From the NCBI GenBank assembly GCA_038496445.1, contig JALMLS010000197.1, positions 82,690 through 146,689 on the forward strand: a stretch of DNA of 64,000 bases, given 5' to 3'. Positions 43,813 to 57,190 of the stretch are shown here, one piece after another. Within the stretch, counting starts at the first letter, position 1; every line of letters begins with the position of its first letter. The DNA comes from Trichosphaerium sp. ATCC 40318. Taxonomy: Eukaryota; Discosea; Flabellinia; Trichosidae. The notes under the pieces are model-generated. The model did no database searches. It had not been told where the DNA came from and was given only the letters and a program-made list of their open reading frames with translations. Position numbers and translations under genes: made by a program.

Positions 43813-46800
43813 CTATACGAGCAATAGACAACAGCAGTAAAGAGACGAACCAAATATTGAGACAAGGACATGTTTAAATTGTAAACTTTTTTCAGTTTCT
43901 TCTCCAACTGGTTTTAAGTTCTTTATGCACTGTTGTAATAGCTGGACTCTAAGAGAAATAAACAACAATTTTCTAAGCTCGCTAGTTAATACAACATACC
44001 TATGCGCCTGTGTAATGTCTTTTGAGAGCAGGGATGCCAAAAATTGTAGGTGAAGTGGTTTTTCGTCTACTTCGAAACCATCCTTCCAATACAGCTGCCA
44101 AAGAATATCAATAACCTTCAACTTTGGCTTGGAACTCTATAACATGGCATTAGAACTTATCCTAGCCACATTTATGAACGAACGTACATAAACAAGGGAC
44201 ATTGATGATAAATAATACAATAGTATAATGGTGTCATGATTATAATAAGTTAATGGTGTTGATCGCGTTATCCTCACAATAAAATGATTTACCAAAGACT
44301 CACTCAAATGAGGAGCAAGTTGTGTAAGCATATGAGCAGTGACTGATCGTTGACAAGGAGCAGAAAGCTACAAGCATCGAAAAGTTAATAAACTAAACAT
44401 GGTTTTTATAAACCTTGCTCAAACGCACCAAGTACTTATTCCATAAACGGTTAATATGTTTTTCACGCAATAATCCGTTCTGTCCACAGAATATTAAGAA
44501 CTCAATACACGTTCTAATATGGTATAAGGTCAGTAGAGACAACATTTTAGATTTCTGGTTTTTTGCACCTTAGAACATTAGGGCTCTTGTCTAATATGGA
44601 GAAGTAATGATCTACGGCATTTCTTTGTCCAATCCAGGTAAGTAATAGATCTCTTTAAAAAAAAATCAATAAGTTAGGGTGAAAAAAGAGTTGGTTTTTG
44701 TTAGCAATATCTCACCTTATAGATTTCTGTCTGCTCGGTGAATCATTATCGGAGTGTTTCAGTAACCTATTTATAACAGGAAAGCGTTTTTCTTCGCTCT
44801 TCCAAGTCGACAGTACGACTTTTCGTAAATATCTTGTTCCTTGTAAAAACAATCAAAAAAAAAACTGTATACTTCATTTATGCGATATTGCTTACCTTTG
44901 TACGCTTTTTCTAGAGCATCTTGCCTTATAGCATGTAACACAACATCGAGATTGAATTGCTCAATGATTACATAAACATCATCTTCTGGTAATGCTGTAG
45001 CAATAAAAGCACGATATAATCGACCACACTTTTACATTTGTGAGTTTAATGCCAAAGAACATAAACGTACGTCTGTAAAATACTGTCTTTCTGTCTGTGA
45101 TAACTCAGTTTGAGCGAATTGAAGTAATTTACGAAGAATGACATCCCTTTGAGGATTATTTATTAGTATTCAAATAAAGCAGACTTTGTTTGCGATTGCA
45201 ACTTACCCAACCTCTGGTACATAGTCCTTTAAAAATCGCTGTGAAAGTAATCGTCGCACCTGCAATCATTTATAAACAATGGTGTAAGAGGTAATTTTAT
45301 TCGTACTGTAGCTATAGGTTTGAATGAGTTTCTCATCAAGTTTAAAGTAACATCTGTATGTTGTATACGCTCTAATACTTTATTGAATCCATCATGCATC
45401 CCAAAATAATTTACGTTTATGGCTAAACATTGTAACCTCTGAAACCGCCTATTTATCTAAAAACTGAAAGTAAGTGACACGTGATAATTTTTTTTTTTCT
45501 CATAATTTTAAGTCTGTCGCAAGCATACACGTATGATTTTAGCATAAGGCAGTTTGCCACATAAATAATCGCCAAAAGGCTGCTGTAATAATTTCCATTG
45601 AAAATCGCGGTTGTAGTAAGGGTGTGTGCTGTTGAATAGTCTACTAAGTATCGCCATCCATGCACCAAAGTAAGGTAGAGAAAAGGAGTGAAGTATCAAA
45701 TCTAGTAAATTGAGTCAAAATAAAAACGAGAAAAAATCCTAAATAGAGTTTTTTTTTTAATTTTAATGGCTCCACGTGATGTGGAATAGTGGAAAAAATT
45801 TAATAAATCGATTCTAGAATACCTATGACACGTAGGAAAAATTCATTCACTTCGATATGTAGCGTAGGTTCTAAGTTACTATAAAACAAAGTAAGTCACT
45901 GCCAATATTTTAATTTATTCAAAAACAAAAAACAAACTTTCAAACTTACTCTTTTGTTAGAAATGCGCCAACTAGATCAAATAATCGTAGAGCAAAGCCT
46001 TTTGTCATGTGTGGTTTGTTTTTCTTTAAAAGTTTCTCGACTTCAGCCTTCGCAATTCGTAATTGTTTGACAGGACGGACTATTTTTTTTACATTGTTTT
46101 AGTGACAAGCTCTATTACACAGTGGAGAAATTTATCCGCACCTAGTTTACCAACATCACTGATGATTCTATACCAAAGTATGGGCTTTTTATTGCCATGT
46201 GATAACTCTGCTTCACGTTTCTAGATAACAAGATAAGAAATAGGACAGGATGAGCAATGTAAGGATTAAGAAAGCGACAATGTCGCGATACAAATTTCAA
46301 CAAAATAACAATTCTGTCGAGCATTTTAAAGCAAGGAAAGAAAACGTGTCATCATAAAAATTATGATTGCCTGAGCGTTGAGCGAGAGCGAATGGATTTA
46401 AGAGATATTTTAGTTACAAATAAATTGTTATTAAACGTCAAGTGGCAATTTTTGTTGTCTATGAATAATATGTACTACAAATAGCGGTTGTGTGGGTTTT
46501 CATGTAGAATTTCTTTAGTTACCTCTTTTTGTTTTAAAAACGTCCGCACGGCGTCTATCCAATGTCTAGCAGCACGCCTGCCAACAAAACTCTGAATACG
46601 CGTAACTGTCAAGTAAGGGTTCAGTTCTTCTGCGTCTTGTTAGGGAGTTAAGGATAGTATGGTAGTGGTGTGGCTATCTCATAGCCAAAAACAGTTAACA
46701 ACAATTTTTTACAGCATTGTAACGGTGGATACAATAAACCTCTTTAACGACGTCTTCAGATACGCAACCATGAGGAAAGAGGCCGTGAATTAGCGTAATT

Positions 46801-46826
46801 GTAGCATCTGTTTCCTCTTCCGCCAT
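43813..46826 (-). CDS. USP9X/USP24-like alpha-solenoid protein without peptidase domain
   Basis: Starting MAEEETDATITLIHGLFPHG, this gene is a series of helical exons that resemble the long N-terminal region of USP9X/USP24-type deubiquitinases, for example QNGLLREKHINRLWNKYL, then LTQLAPHLSESLVNHF and VKVIDILWQLYWKDGFEVDE. No Cys or His box of the ubiquitin-specific peptidase domain is present in the window, so as it stands it is a non-catalytic scaffold. The ORF-level stop at 43813 may be inside an intron: donor GTTCGT near 43861 and an acceptor near 43800 would splice SIF directly to EAMGSKKRKR of the LRR frame. More than 12 introns are inferred. The similarity was judged by eye and is moderate. 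Confidence 0.55.
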
Positions 46827-47100
46827 CACGAAATTATACGCATGGGGCTGCAAGATTATCGTCTCTGTTTGTGACCCGTGTGAATTTTAAAACAAAACAC
46901 ATTTGTTGGCATCAAATAAGTCGCGTTAGCATTAAAACATCTTCTTTGCCACCAATAGCGCTCGTTTGCTAGCAAGGTAACATTGTAAAACCTGTACTAC
47001 TACATTTCGTTTTGACACGGTTTAGTTTGTTCTTACATACATCGCTTGAGCGAAAGGTATATGCACAAGCAAACGAATTACGCGTAGGTATTGAGCAACG

Positions 47101-48945
47101 ATGAACAAACCTAGTAATAACGTAGGCGCAGCACGGCGTAAATGCTACTTGTATATATGTGTTTTTCTGATGATAGCATTGACTTACATCTCCATTTCTT
47201 CTTTTTCATCAGCAGGAGCTGCGATGGATGATCAATACATTCATTCAACAAGGGCACCACAACCATTTGAGGATAAAGCTGCAGCTTCTGCTCCATTTGT
47301 CCAAAACCACCTTACACACCTAAAAGAACTCCAAACTACTGTGCGTAACTCAGAACTGGAAATTCTGCAACGTTTACAGAGCGAAGGTAAGACTTTTTTA
47401 GGTTTTTTTTATTCAGACTATTTTGCGTCATTTTTAATGTTTTCGCTCTTCAGGAATCATATGCGAGACGGTATTCTCCCCTGATAGACCTAGGCATTTC
47501 AATGTATGCTTGGTAGCAAATGTACATATTTACGATGGCCAGTACTACTATACAAAGTCTTCACAACAAATCTTTGACAGATTTAAAGAAAAGACACCAG
47601 ATATTTCATTTATGGAGAATCCGTCGAATTCTAACAATGAAGATACGCTTATGAAATATGCTTCACCTGATAAAGTCGCATCTTGGGGAAAACCTCATCA
47701 GGTAAAGTGTCACAATGTGTCAAAAAAATGGTTTTCTTTTTTTTTTCTGACATTTTTTTGAAGCTTACTGAAGATAAACTACACCTCGTCGCTTCTACAT
47801 GTCTTCCCAATATATATCATATAACCCACGACTGTGTACTGGGTATGTACCAGGCGTTGGCGCATTATAAACTACTTCATCTTGACGTGGACATATACTA
47901 CGCCAAGGACTGGCCAGAGGATCCTCCTTTACCTAGAGCATTGGAAATGTATGATGATTGGCTCGCAAAGTCACTTGGCAGTGATATATTTTACAGAGGT
48001 ATGATGCATGGTATGTTACGCGGTTAAATGTTTACTAGCTCAACATCCTGACAAGAAACATGTTGTATTACCTTACGCTGTTGTTGGTTTGACAAATCAA
48101 AATTTTTGGCCGTTCGCAGAAACAAAGCTACTGCGTGAACTAGTGGCTATTCGACATGGTGTTAATTTGAGGAAAGAATGGGCTAAACATAGTGAAGATA
48201 CTAATAGACCGTATCGAATTTTACTATGGAAACGTGGGTATAGCGCAGGTAGAAAAGACCCCACAAAAGTACATTTGATATTATTTTCTGTGATGGTTTT
48301 TGTTTTGTCCTAAATTTTGTTTGTTATTAGGTGACACGTACAATTGAAAATTTTGATGATTTGTTGGCTATGCTTGAGGCTATACCAAACGTAGAAGTTT
48401 CTATATTCTCTGGATCAAAAAAGACGTTGAAACAGCAAATTACTAGGGTACTAAATTACACAGTATTTTTATGTTAATTTTTTTGTAGTTGCTCTCCGTA
48501 GATTTACTTATTAAAGTGCACGGATCAGGATCTCTAAACGCGTTATGGATGCGACCAAACTCAGCGTTTATACAAATATTTATAAAGGATAGCTGGTGAG
48601 AGTTCTAGTTTACATTAAATAGTAACTTTTATTAGGTATGCGCATAGATTTACATACAGGAACGTGTCTGCAGCCATTGATGTCCGATACTTCTCACATA
48701 ACTCTCAAGTTACGCCATGGAAGACATCTGAATATCGTTGCGCCGCTCAGAGCTTGGAAGCGTGCTTAAATATGCACTACCCCGAGGGCTATGAGCCTTG
48801 TTGCAACTCTTATAGAATAGAACACAACATTGTTGTTAATATCGAGAAGATGAAAGAGTTAGTGAAACTAGCTATGGATGAGAGTTATTATCCAACATGC
48901 ATCATGATGGACGGTAAATCGCAAGTACATCATCATTGTGAATAA
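47101..48945 (+). CDS. GT61-type (DUF563) glycosyltransferase, type II membrane
   Basis: A basic cytoplasmic start and a signal anchor (CYLYICVFLMIALTYISISS) lead into a lumenal domain. Conserved parts include FNVCLVANVHIYDGQYYY, NIYHITHDCVLGMYQALAHY, YRILLWKRGYSAGRK, NFDDLLAMLEAIPNVEV and IKVHGSGSLNALWMRPNSAF, matching the GT61 blocks around the HGAGLTN-like nucleotide-sugar site (here HGSGSLN). The family includes EOGT and plant beta-1,2-xylosyltransferase, which use UDP sugars in the ER or Golgi; the acceptor cannot be told here. The C-terminal region is Cys-containing (RCAAQSLEACLNMHY, GYEPCCNSYR). About seven introns are inferred. It is divergent from the solenoid gene, about 275 bases away. 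Confidence 0.82.
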
Positions 48946-49201
48946 AATAATAAAAAGAATCAAAAAGCGCACGAGCCAAGTTCTTGTAAAACGAAGAAAA
49001 AAATTTTACGGAGCTCTTTGAGCACGTGAGGGAGATAATAAGTTGTCACAATGTAGCAAATAATCACTTTTTGTGTACTTGAACAGTGTTAGCTGCCTCA
49101 CAGGTCTAAGTGAGGTGTGTTCCCAGTAATTTGTGAAAAAGTACTTAAGATAAGTCAAATAACATTTGACCCGTAATTCGCGAAACGGCACACCACACGT
49201 C

Positions 49202-52200
49202 ATGCGTAGTACGTCACATAAGCTCGCTATTATAATAGCGTTATGTGTAGCGTGCTTGCCAGTACTCATCCACGCACAAACGGAGTGTGAAAAAGCATTG
49301 GTACGTAGAAGCGTATTATTCTTTTAACTTTTCTCCCAAAACTGCAACCGTCAACTTTTTAGTGCTCTAACATTACTAAGGACGCGTTAGTAACACAAAG
49401 AAGTACAAACGCGATGGCGTTATTTACAAACAGTGGCAAATGGATAGATGACATAGGTACAAAGCTGACAACGCGTCAATAGTTTGCTAAACCCTAAAAG
49501 GCAACTACGACAACTGTAATTTAAACGATGACGCTCATCATTGCTTAATCCAATTTCCTGCCAATGCTTTGTCATCTAATTCATCAGCCAACACAACTGG
49601 AAAGATAGGCAGTGTAGCGTAAGTCTGATTTTTTTACTTGTTTTGTACTGGGAACAAACTGGTTAAAACAGTTTTTCTTTCATATAAAGCGGTGCTGAAC
49701 GGTTAAAACCGTTGAAATAACATCACTTTGTCTGAACATCAAAAGCTAATACCTCTTAGGTTGTTTTGGGGCTTATGCCTGCCCGCAAACTGTTCATCAA
49801 GCGCTGTGAAACTAAGTCTCAGGAAATACATCCCAGATCGCCTGAGACAACTCGGTATTCCACAAGTTGTTGGTGAGTGGGCTTTCCTTACTGTTGAATA
49901 CTTACAAGGATACTAGCGCTTGCGGACACTATCTCAAGAGTTGCTAATGAATCACAAGTGACGTGCAGCAATGACCCTCGTAAATCATTAAGCGCTGGTA
50001 CCTATCAATACTGGATTGTTTAGGTTTAATTGTGCTATTTAGGTGCTATCGTTATGATAACGTTGATTGTGATTCTATGTGTCCTCGTGATTGTCTCTAC
50101 TGCACTCGATATTTTAGTATACCGTAAGGGTTCTGTGACTCGTCTTTCAATAGTCCAAGTAGAACCCAAAAGAGATCCGTTCTACGGAAGTACGTCGGTT
50201 TGTGGATTTTTTTCTTTTAAAGTTTTGATGTTCACGATTGCCTGTTAAATCTTTATTTAGGTACAAAATACAGTGAAATACCTCAGAATATTAATTCAGA
50301 GCAGAATACTGTTATATACAAAGAATCTGATTTGCAGCGGCCAATGCCAAAGGCAGAGACAAAGATACAACAGCTGTTTACAAGTTTTTCTGCGCTTAGA
50401 AACTTTCAACACTTGATTGCACCTCAAAAAGGAAAGATGGGTGTCCTCAATAGTGTTAGGTATTTTGATTATGTGTTGTATATTTAGATGCTAATTGTTT
50501 GGTAGGGTTATAAGTATGTTCTGGGTTATATTTGGTCACTCGTTTTTGTGTAAGCACTTTTGATGTTCACTTTGTAGTCTTTCAATTTTTTCTGATGTTG
50601 AATTAGTCTGGGCGAACCTAGGTGGTTCTGGATTGAAGAATTCCGAGTATCTACTATCCAGTGTCATACATAGACCATCGTTTCAGCTCATATTTAATGC
50701 ACCTTATAGTGTGGATTCCTTCTTTTTTCTTAGTGGTACTTTTTTTGCTTTTTGTTACTCGTTGTACTCATATTATGGCATTTAAGGGTTTTTGCTTGCG
50801 TATTTATTATATGAGCGATTTCATACAAAAGGAAACCTTTCTGCATACGAATGGGTGATGCTTTATGGTACAAATTTATTTTGTTTACCTTTTTTTTGCT
50901 TATTCCTTTAGTGCATCGTTGGCTTCGCTTAACGCCTATTTATGCGTTTTATCTATTCACATACACATATTTAATGCCTTCTATGGGTGCAGGTCCTTTT
51001 TGGTACTACTAGAAAGGTGTAAGTGTAAACACTGACAGAGGACTTAGGTCTGGATTCTCTGACAAGTTTACTGCTGGAAATCCTTGTAACCAGTACTGGT
51101 GGACAAACATGTTGTACATTAACAATCTTGTTCCTTGGAGCAAAGTATGATAGCGTTTGACTTCTAATTATCTTACTTAAATATTTAGCCTCTTGGCGGT
51201 TCATGTATGAGCTGGGCGTGGTACGTATTTCTTTTAGGTTTAACAAGATTATCATTAAAAACAAAGAAAAAGCTAATTTTTTTTGAAAAGGTACTTGGCC
51301 AATGATATGCAGTTCTTTGTCGTAACACCTCCTATGATATTTTTATATTACGCAAAACCTCGTGTAGGATTGGCGCTTATACTACTCGTTGTTTTAGTAA
51401 GTAGCGGTGTCAGGTACTATTTTAACATGGTGAAAAAGTGGTTTATCCTTACAAGCTTGTAGATTTTCAATGTCGTATGAATGGAATTTAGAAGTTGGGT
51501 TTGCAGCACTTCTTTTACCCTCTTCATCCAACAACTTTGAGCGTGTTTACGTTCGCCCATGGTTCCGTATAGGCGCCTACATGGTACTGCCGTTTACTAT
51601 TTCGGTGTTTTTTGACTTACACGTTTTTTTAAATTAGGTTGGTGTGCTTTTTGGGTTATTCTACCAGAAGAAGGCAAGTATAAAAACTAAAACTTGGCAA
51701 GCGTGGTTATCATGGTTTGTTTCTGCCTTTATAATGATCACACTATTATTTGCAACTATGGGTTTGTATAAAAATCCTCCACGTGCGTCCAATTTTTTTG
51801 TTTGTTTCAAGCTCTTTTCACTATTGACTTTGGCTTTAGAAACATGGCCACGCCTTGTTTCAAGTGTTTATAATTCTGTGGACAGACCATTATGGGTTGC
51901 TGGCCTGGGACTAGTTATGTTCACCTTCTTGACAGGTACAGTTGTAGCATAGATGATAACTGAGGTGTTTACCTTAATTTAGGACGCGGTGGCGTTATTG
52001 TTTCTTTTTTGGCTTCGCCAATATGGCTACCTTTTGCAAGACTCACCTACGGAGCGTATTTAGTTCATCCAATATGGTACAATCCTTAAAAATAGTATGT
52101 TTTAATTGACATTTTGATTGAATAGGATGACATTAAATACAGCAAGCAACCACGACTTGGATATTTACTCGGACTCTAACTTATACTTTAAAACCGCTGG

Positions 52201-52318
52201 CAATATTGTAATGGCGTATGGTCTTTCATTCGTATCATTTTTGCTGTTGGAGCGACCGTTTATGAACTTGGAGAAATGGGCTTTCACTTGGAAACGTAAA
52301 GAAAATAAGACGCTTTGA
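49202..52318 (+). CDS. NRF-6-like acyltransferase 3 membrane protein
   Basis: The signal peptide MRSTSHKLAIIIALCVACLP is followed by a Cys-rich lumenal region (TECEKALCSNIT, LRLFWGLCLPANCSSSAV) typical of nose-resistant-to-fluoxetine proteins, then a membrane helix and the acyltransferase-3 core of about ten helices: FWVIFGHS, YSVDSFFFLSGTFFAF, HRWLRLTPIYAFYLF, CNQYWWTNMLYINNLVPW, SCMSWAWYLANDMQFFVV, FARLTYGAYLVHPIW. The conserved histidine (FGH) and WYLANDMQ are present. A 45-base intron at about 51004-51048 removes three in-frame stops and restores GPFW-SGFSDK. Such proteins move acyl groups or lipids across membranes. About 13 introns are inferred. Confidence 0.9.
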
Positions 52319-52411
52319 CAGAGTTGTTTGTTCAAAATGTAAATAAAAAGTTATTTGTTAGTAATTAAGTACAAGATTATTGAGCTTTTAACAAGGCCAG
52401 AGCAACATGTG

Positions 52412-52928
52412 TTATGGTTCACAGTCGTCCCCTAGATCACGCATAACAAAGTGCTCGTCTTTCTCACAGATTTCCTTGTTATTGTAGGTGGCAACGGTGT
52501 GTAGCGCCTCGTGCAGCATAGTACCAACCTTTGCTGTCCGTTAGAAATTGCCAGAACAGTAGACTACTCACCAAATACTCGTCGCTCATCTTTGTAGCGC
52601 TGATCCATATTGTCGTATCATCAGACTCTCCGTAATCGTCTTCGTCATGTTTTAGCCTGGTTCCTTGAACCTTCGATACTGCTAACGCTATGTCAAGGCG
52701 GACGGTAATCTTTTTCCCTTTGTATTTTTTTCTAGCGCGTTCTTGAAACGCTTTTAATATCTTTTGTTCTTCCTGTTGTAAAAGTGCTACCACAACTTGT
52801 TTGGTAGCATTAATACGCTTCTTGGATACTGTAGAGCCAGATACATTACGATAGTTTGGGAATATAGATCCGTCTGTATGCCACCTAATATGTATGCGTC
52901 TATTGACGGCAATTTGCTTGTAATTCAT
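52412..52928 (-). CDS. Small HExxH metalloprotease-like protein
   Basis: Two exons are inferred, about 150 residues. Exon 1 runs from MNYKQIAVNRRIHIRWHTDG to KMSDEYL. After an intron of about 65 bases (GTGAGT to AAAG) exon 2 begins VGTMLHEALHTVATYNN and ends VMRDLGDDCEP. HEALH is an HExxH zinc site, and the last segment has acidic residues (KEICEKDEHF) that could supply a third ligand. There is no signal peptide; the protein is basic with a coiled region (QQEEQKILKAFQERARKKYK). I do not recognise the family. The splice is supported because it is in frame and creates the motif. It lies tail to tail with the acyltransferase gene. Confidence 0.65.
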
Positions 52929-53150
52929 GTTGTTTCTTTATACGTTACTTTGAAACAGAAGCTTAGAAGTGTTGACTTCAATGAAAAGGTCAAATATCTT
53001 TCTCAAAAATGATTTCCTATTCTTCTCATTTTTTTTCTCTATCCTTACAACGACAAATGCTTGCATTGTATATTCTCCATGAGTTTAAAGGTAATGAAGT
53101 TGGCAAATAGTGTTATTGTTTTCTCCGAAAATTGTTGTTTTATTCTACAC

Positions 53151-56100
53151 TCAACTTGCAACAACGGTGAACGTGCCAATGCGAGTCTACGTTCTGATAA
53201 GGACATCTTCTGAAAACAAAAAATACGCACTGCTTCGAAACCGTCCAAGAATAAGTTAACCTCAATAATGTAACTACCAGGATCTTCTGGTGTGTAATCG
53301 ACATTGTATGTACCGTTTTGATTGTCGCTCATTGATACTTCAACGCTCTTGCCATCTGTAAATGTAAGTTAACATAGTACGCGTGTAGTAGGCAGCGTAC
53401 TAGAGTCTACAACAGAAACAACGAAAGCATCACCACCTATGCGAAGCTGATTACCATCTTCATCACGTGATATAACTGTAACACTATTTACAGCTCCAGA
53501 TTGCGGATTTGTTACACCTTGACCTTCAACTGTACATCTAATCCAACTTTAGTAAAATATAGGAAATAGAATCTAGGATATCGCACTTCGAAGGGCAAGG
53601 AGGGAGCCCAATAATTGGTCGCATTAGCTTTCCCTGTAACATTGAATTTCCAAATATTCTTACAAAAATAAGCGAATAAGAACAACATTCGAATGATAGT
53701 ACGAGATGTTAATATTGTGCATGCCCAATTTTCTAGGTGTATAACCTATCAAGTACTCTCCTTTCTCACCTATAACGGTGCCTTCTAGTAAATCACCTAA
53801 CCATTGTGTTGTTAATGTGACATTCACCAATCAACATGAATAGCAAACACGCACCATCAGGGTCCTTGATCTCAAGTTCAAATACTTCAGCACCAACATT
53901 AATTGGCCCTGACTCTGATTCTATTCGCACATAAAACGTTGCTTCCTTTCCTACCACACCACCAATGAGTCCGTTTCCATCAAACTTGTATCTTAGTTGC
54001 TGCTCTAACAAAATTACAAAGTTAGCGTGGGCCTTTTGTAGCCTTTTTAGTACTTTTAGCTTCAACTTTAAAAGGACTTCCTTTAATTGTACTTCCGTTT
54101 ATCTTGACCTCTATTTGGTATTCACCCGGCTAAGTTACTAGATGAGATACACAATAGTAAACATTGCGCGTACCAAGTTAGGGTAGTATACTACAACATA
54201 GGACCCATTTTTTCTATCACGTACATCATGTGATACAGTATCATCTACGCCTGTGATTGATACTTTAATATCATCACCTCCTACTATCCGGCTAGTTCCT
54301 TTTTCGTCTAGTGCTGTGATAGTAAAAGTGGCTAAAATGGATTTTTAGCCTTTTAATTCAATCACTGACTTGTTCACCGCACCTGGCTCTCCACAAACTG
54401 GTGACTTGAGCCCTGTACCCAAGACAATACATTTTGAAGGGTCGGTTGGTAGGAATATAGGTACTTTGATTGCTGTTTTCAGTATTGGATTATCAAACAA
54501 AAAAATTTGAACTGTATGTTCACCAACAGTTTTAGGCGTGTAGAAAACTGAGTAGCATCCGTTACTACCCTTAAGGGTATGTAAGAACATAACAACATAT
54601 GGGTGTTTTGTAATACCTCCACACGGGCTTCTAAACTTTCGTCATTGGGTCCCTTGATAGTGAAATCAAATTCTTCTATGTCCATATCAACAGGCTTATG
54701 CTCTTTTGTTTCAGCATAAAGGAAGAACTCGGCGACTTTATCAGCCGTTGCATATCGGACACCGATTCCATTCATTGTACATATCACTGATGCTGCATCA
54801 CGAAAAGATATTGGTGCTATGCAAGTTAGCAAACCGAAATTAAATCCCAAAATGTGTACTCTTTTTTACCACAATGGTAAATGGGCTGTTTTCAACAGGC
54901 TGATTTTGTGTCGTTATACGAATTTCCTTCTTCCCTTCTGTTTTAGGAGTCCAAGACAATGTATATACGCCCTTCCCAATGTCTTTAAAAGTGTACTTTT
55001 CGTCTTTGTTGTCTTGACCTGTTACAAGAAAAACACGAATAAAAAACTATAATAACAATGCAACAATACTTACTTTTAATAATACATTCAAACGTTGCAC
55101 CACCTACAGGAATGTTGCGACAGTATAAATCGCGAGATGTCACTTTAATGACTGAAGGTATTCCTACGTGTAGGGGTACAAACGAATTAAGTCCTTGCAC
55201 AGTACACTTGGAACCAACAATATCTAAGATATGATAAGAAAAGTTGTTGAAGCTTTTCTTATTTTGTGCTACCTTTGGTGTTTAGTAAACTCTCATCTTT
55301 GAGCTTAGTTTCACTTCTAAGAGTTGCCTTGATTACATGCGAATCTAACCTGGGAGTTGATAACTCCTTCAGATTAGACTGCTTTGTGGCATGGTCTTGT
55401 TTGTCGAGGAAATCCGGAAAGTCTCTTGACAAACGTTTGAAAGATGAACCTCTTCGTTTTCTTGGAGATCCTAGAGGTGACTGTAGTGTTGGGGATTGGG
55501 ACGTCTTATAAATATTAGCTTTAACAAACTAGGAGTACATACCTCTGGAATATTCAATGTTTTATTTTTTGTTTTGGTAGCAGGATTTTGATTTCCTAAA
55601 ATGTCATGTCAAACTGACACTTGAGAATTGATGGGCGACAGGACAGCGTACCAACAGCTTGAAAGGAAGCTGTTCTACCCAAAGCGCGTAATTTACGTCT
55701 TTCCTCTCGTTTTGCGTCTTGTTCCTGTGGCGATAAGTGAATTGGTATTAATTTATTATCATCAAATAAAGGTGTTTTACTACCTGCCGAACACGGAGTT
55801 TGTCAACTTCAGATGGAGTCGTACACGCCTCTTTTGTTACAGCTAGAGCTATTTAAAGGGATTTGACAGAAAAAGAGGAAAAATAAAAGCTGTTGTACTT
55901 GATTTAGGCTCAGGAGGCAACACCAAGCGCTTCAATCGCATAGCGGCGGTAGTATCGCTTGTCCAAATACGCTCGTGTACGCCAAGCCAATTAACCCATT
56001 GTAGGTTGGCATGAACGAAAACATCGCCCTTTGGTTGCGCTAGTGGAATTTGGAGAGTGTTCGCAAGGTCATTTACGCAGTAGTACGAGACACTACCTCG

Positions 56101-56154
56101 TTTACAATAGCGTAGTTCGACAAAGTGAAGGCGAACTGTACCTATTACTTCCAT
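53151..56154 (-). CDS. Filamin-type Ig repeat protein
   Basis: Exon 1 (from MEVIGTVRLHFVELRYCKRG) encodes an unrecognised domain of about 85 residues. A charged, Ser/Lys-rich linker follows (EQDAKREERRKLRALGRTAS; LGSPRKRRGSSFKRLSRDFP). Four to five filamin/ABP280 immunoglobulin repeats come next: GVYTLSWTPKTEGKKEIRIT with NSPFTIVV, GCYSVFYTPKTVGEHTVQIF, GSYVVYYP, and GTYNVDYTPEDPGSYIIEVN. The preferred end splices to FEATRIGTFTVVAS and TGA at 53151. No actin-binding calponin-homology domain is present in the window, so it may be a scaffold rather than a true filamin. At least 12 introns are inferred. It is divergent from the gene at 56324. Confidence 0.8.
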
Positions 56155-56323
56155 CTGTATACATTCACCAATAATTTTTTTTGTACTGAAAAAGTGTCAA
56201 AAAAAATCTGAACTTACGAACAACCAGCTTGGTAGCCAAGTGGTGGAGGAAAAAAACAAAAGACGTTGTTTTGTGCGTCAAAGGAACTGTGCTATTTACC
56301 TAAACGCGTATTCATTGCATTTG

Positions 56324-57190
56324 ATGGCAACAAATATAACTGTGGTACATAAGGGAACGGCATACGTTGTGAAGAGCGGTCTTTGCGTGGGTGGTCTTCG
56401 AAATCTCTTTGGCTTACCTGAAAATGCCTGGTTCTGTCTGTTGCAAGGTGAGAACGAGGTTTTCCTACCCAACAGTGACGGATCATTTTCGGTATCGATG
56501 GGCACGTATATAATTAAAATATGCTCACCTTCGCATGAATCTAGCCCATCACGTGCTACATCTAAAAAGCTGTATAAATTAAATTTATTTGGTGGAGTGC
56601 TTGAAAGAGGGTCTGTGTACACCGCCCCAGATGGCACTGTGGTGCAAAGCTCCCAAATTTCGTTTGCAAACAAGAACTACTATTACATTGGCACGTTAGA
56701 CGTTTAGCCTTATGCGTTTTCTTTTTTTTTTTTTTTTTTGTGTTTAATGTCCAGTTAGGATATCTATTCAATAATAGAAATTGGGGATGCGGTGACAGTG
56801 ATGATGGCAGTCCAAACAATTGCTGGGCGAACATGTTTCTCACCAAGGGACATACTACTCTAACTGTCAGATTTCCTTCTGCGATGAATATTAGGAAGAT
56901 ACGGGTGTACCCAGGTTAGTGCATTCTCATTTTACTCCAACAATGTTAACTCTTGCTTGGTGGGTTACACTGGAGTGGACTATCGATGTGACTATAAGAT
57001 AACAATTAATATAACAAGTGACAAATTGAATTTAACGCCAAACTTTCAAACGTCAGCCGATAAAGGTTATGGTCACCATAATGATCACGCTATACCAGAA
57101 AATACTCTCACAAAGGAAGTTGTGTTTGACATGAGAAAATGTGGTCCAAGCTACTGTGGTTGTTGTGGAATTGAATTTTATTATGTCTGA
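56324..57190 (+). CDS. Unrecognised beta-rich protein with Cys-rich end
   Basis: Three exons are inferred. The first runs from MATNITVVHKGTAYVVKSGL through LCVGGLRNLFGLPENAWFCL and YKLNLFGGVLERGSVYTAPD. A second exon, after a T-rich intron, reads LFNNRNWGCGDSDDGSPNN and TTLTVRFPSAMNIRKIRVYP. A third reads DYRCDYKITINITSDKLNLT and ends RKCGPSYCGCCGIEFYYV. The middle part resembles carbohydrate-binding jelly-roll domains in spacing, but this is only an impression. No signal peptide is visible at this start; an earlier exon is possible. The first intron donor (GTTTAG) is unusual and uncertain. Confidence 0.55.
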
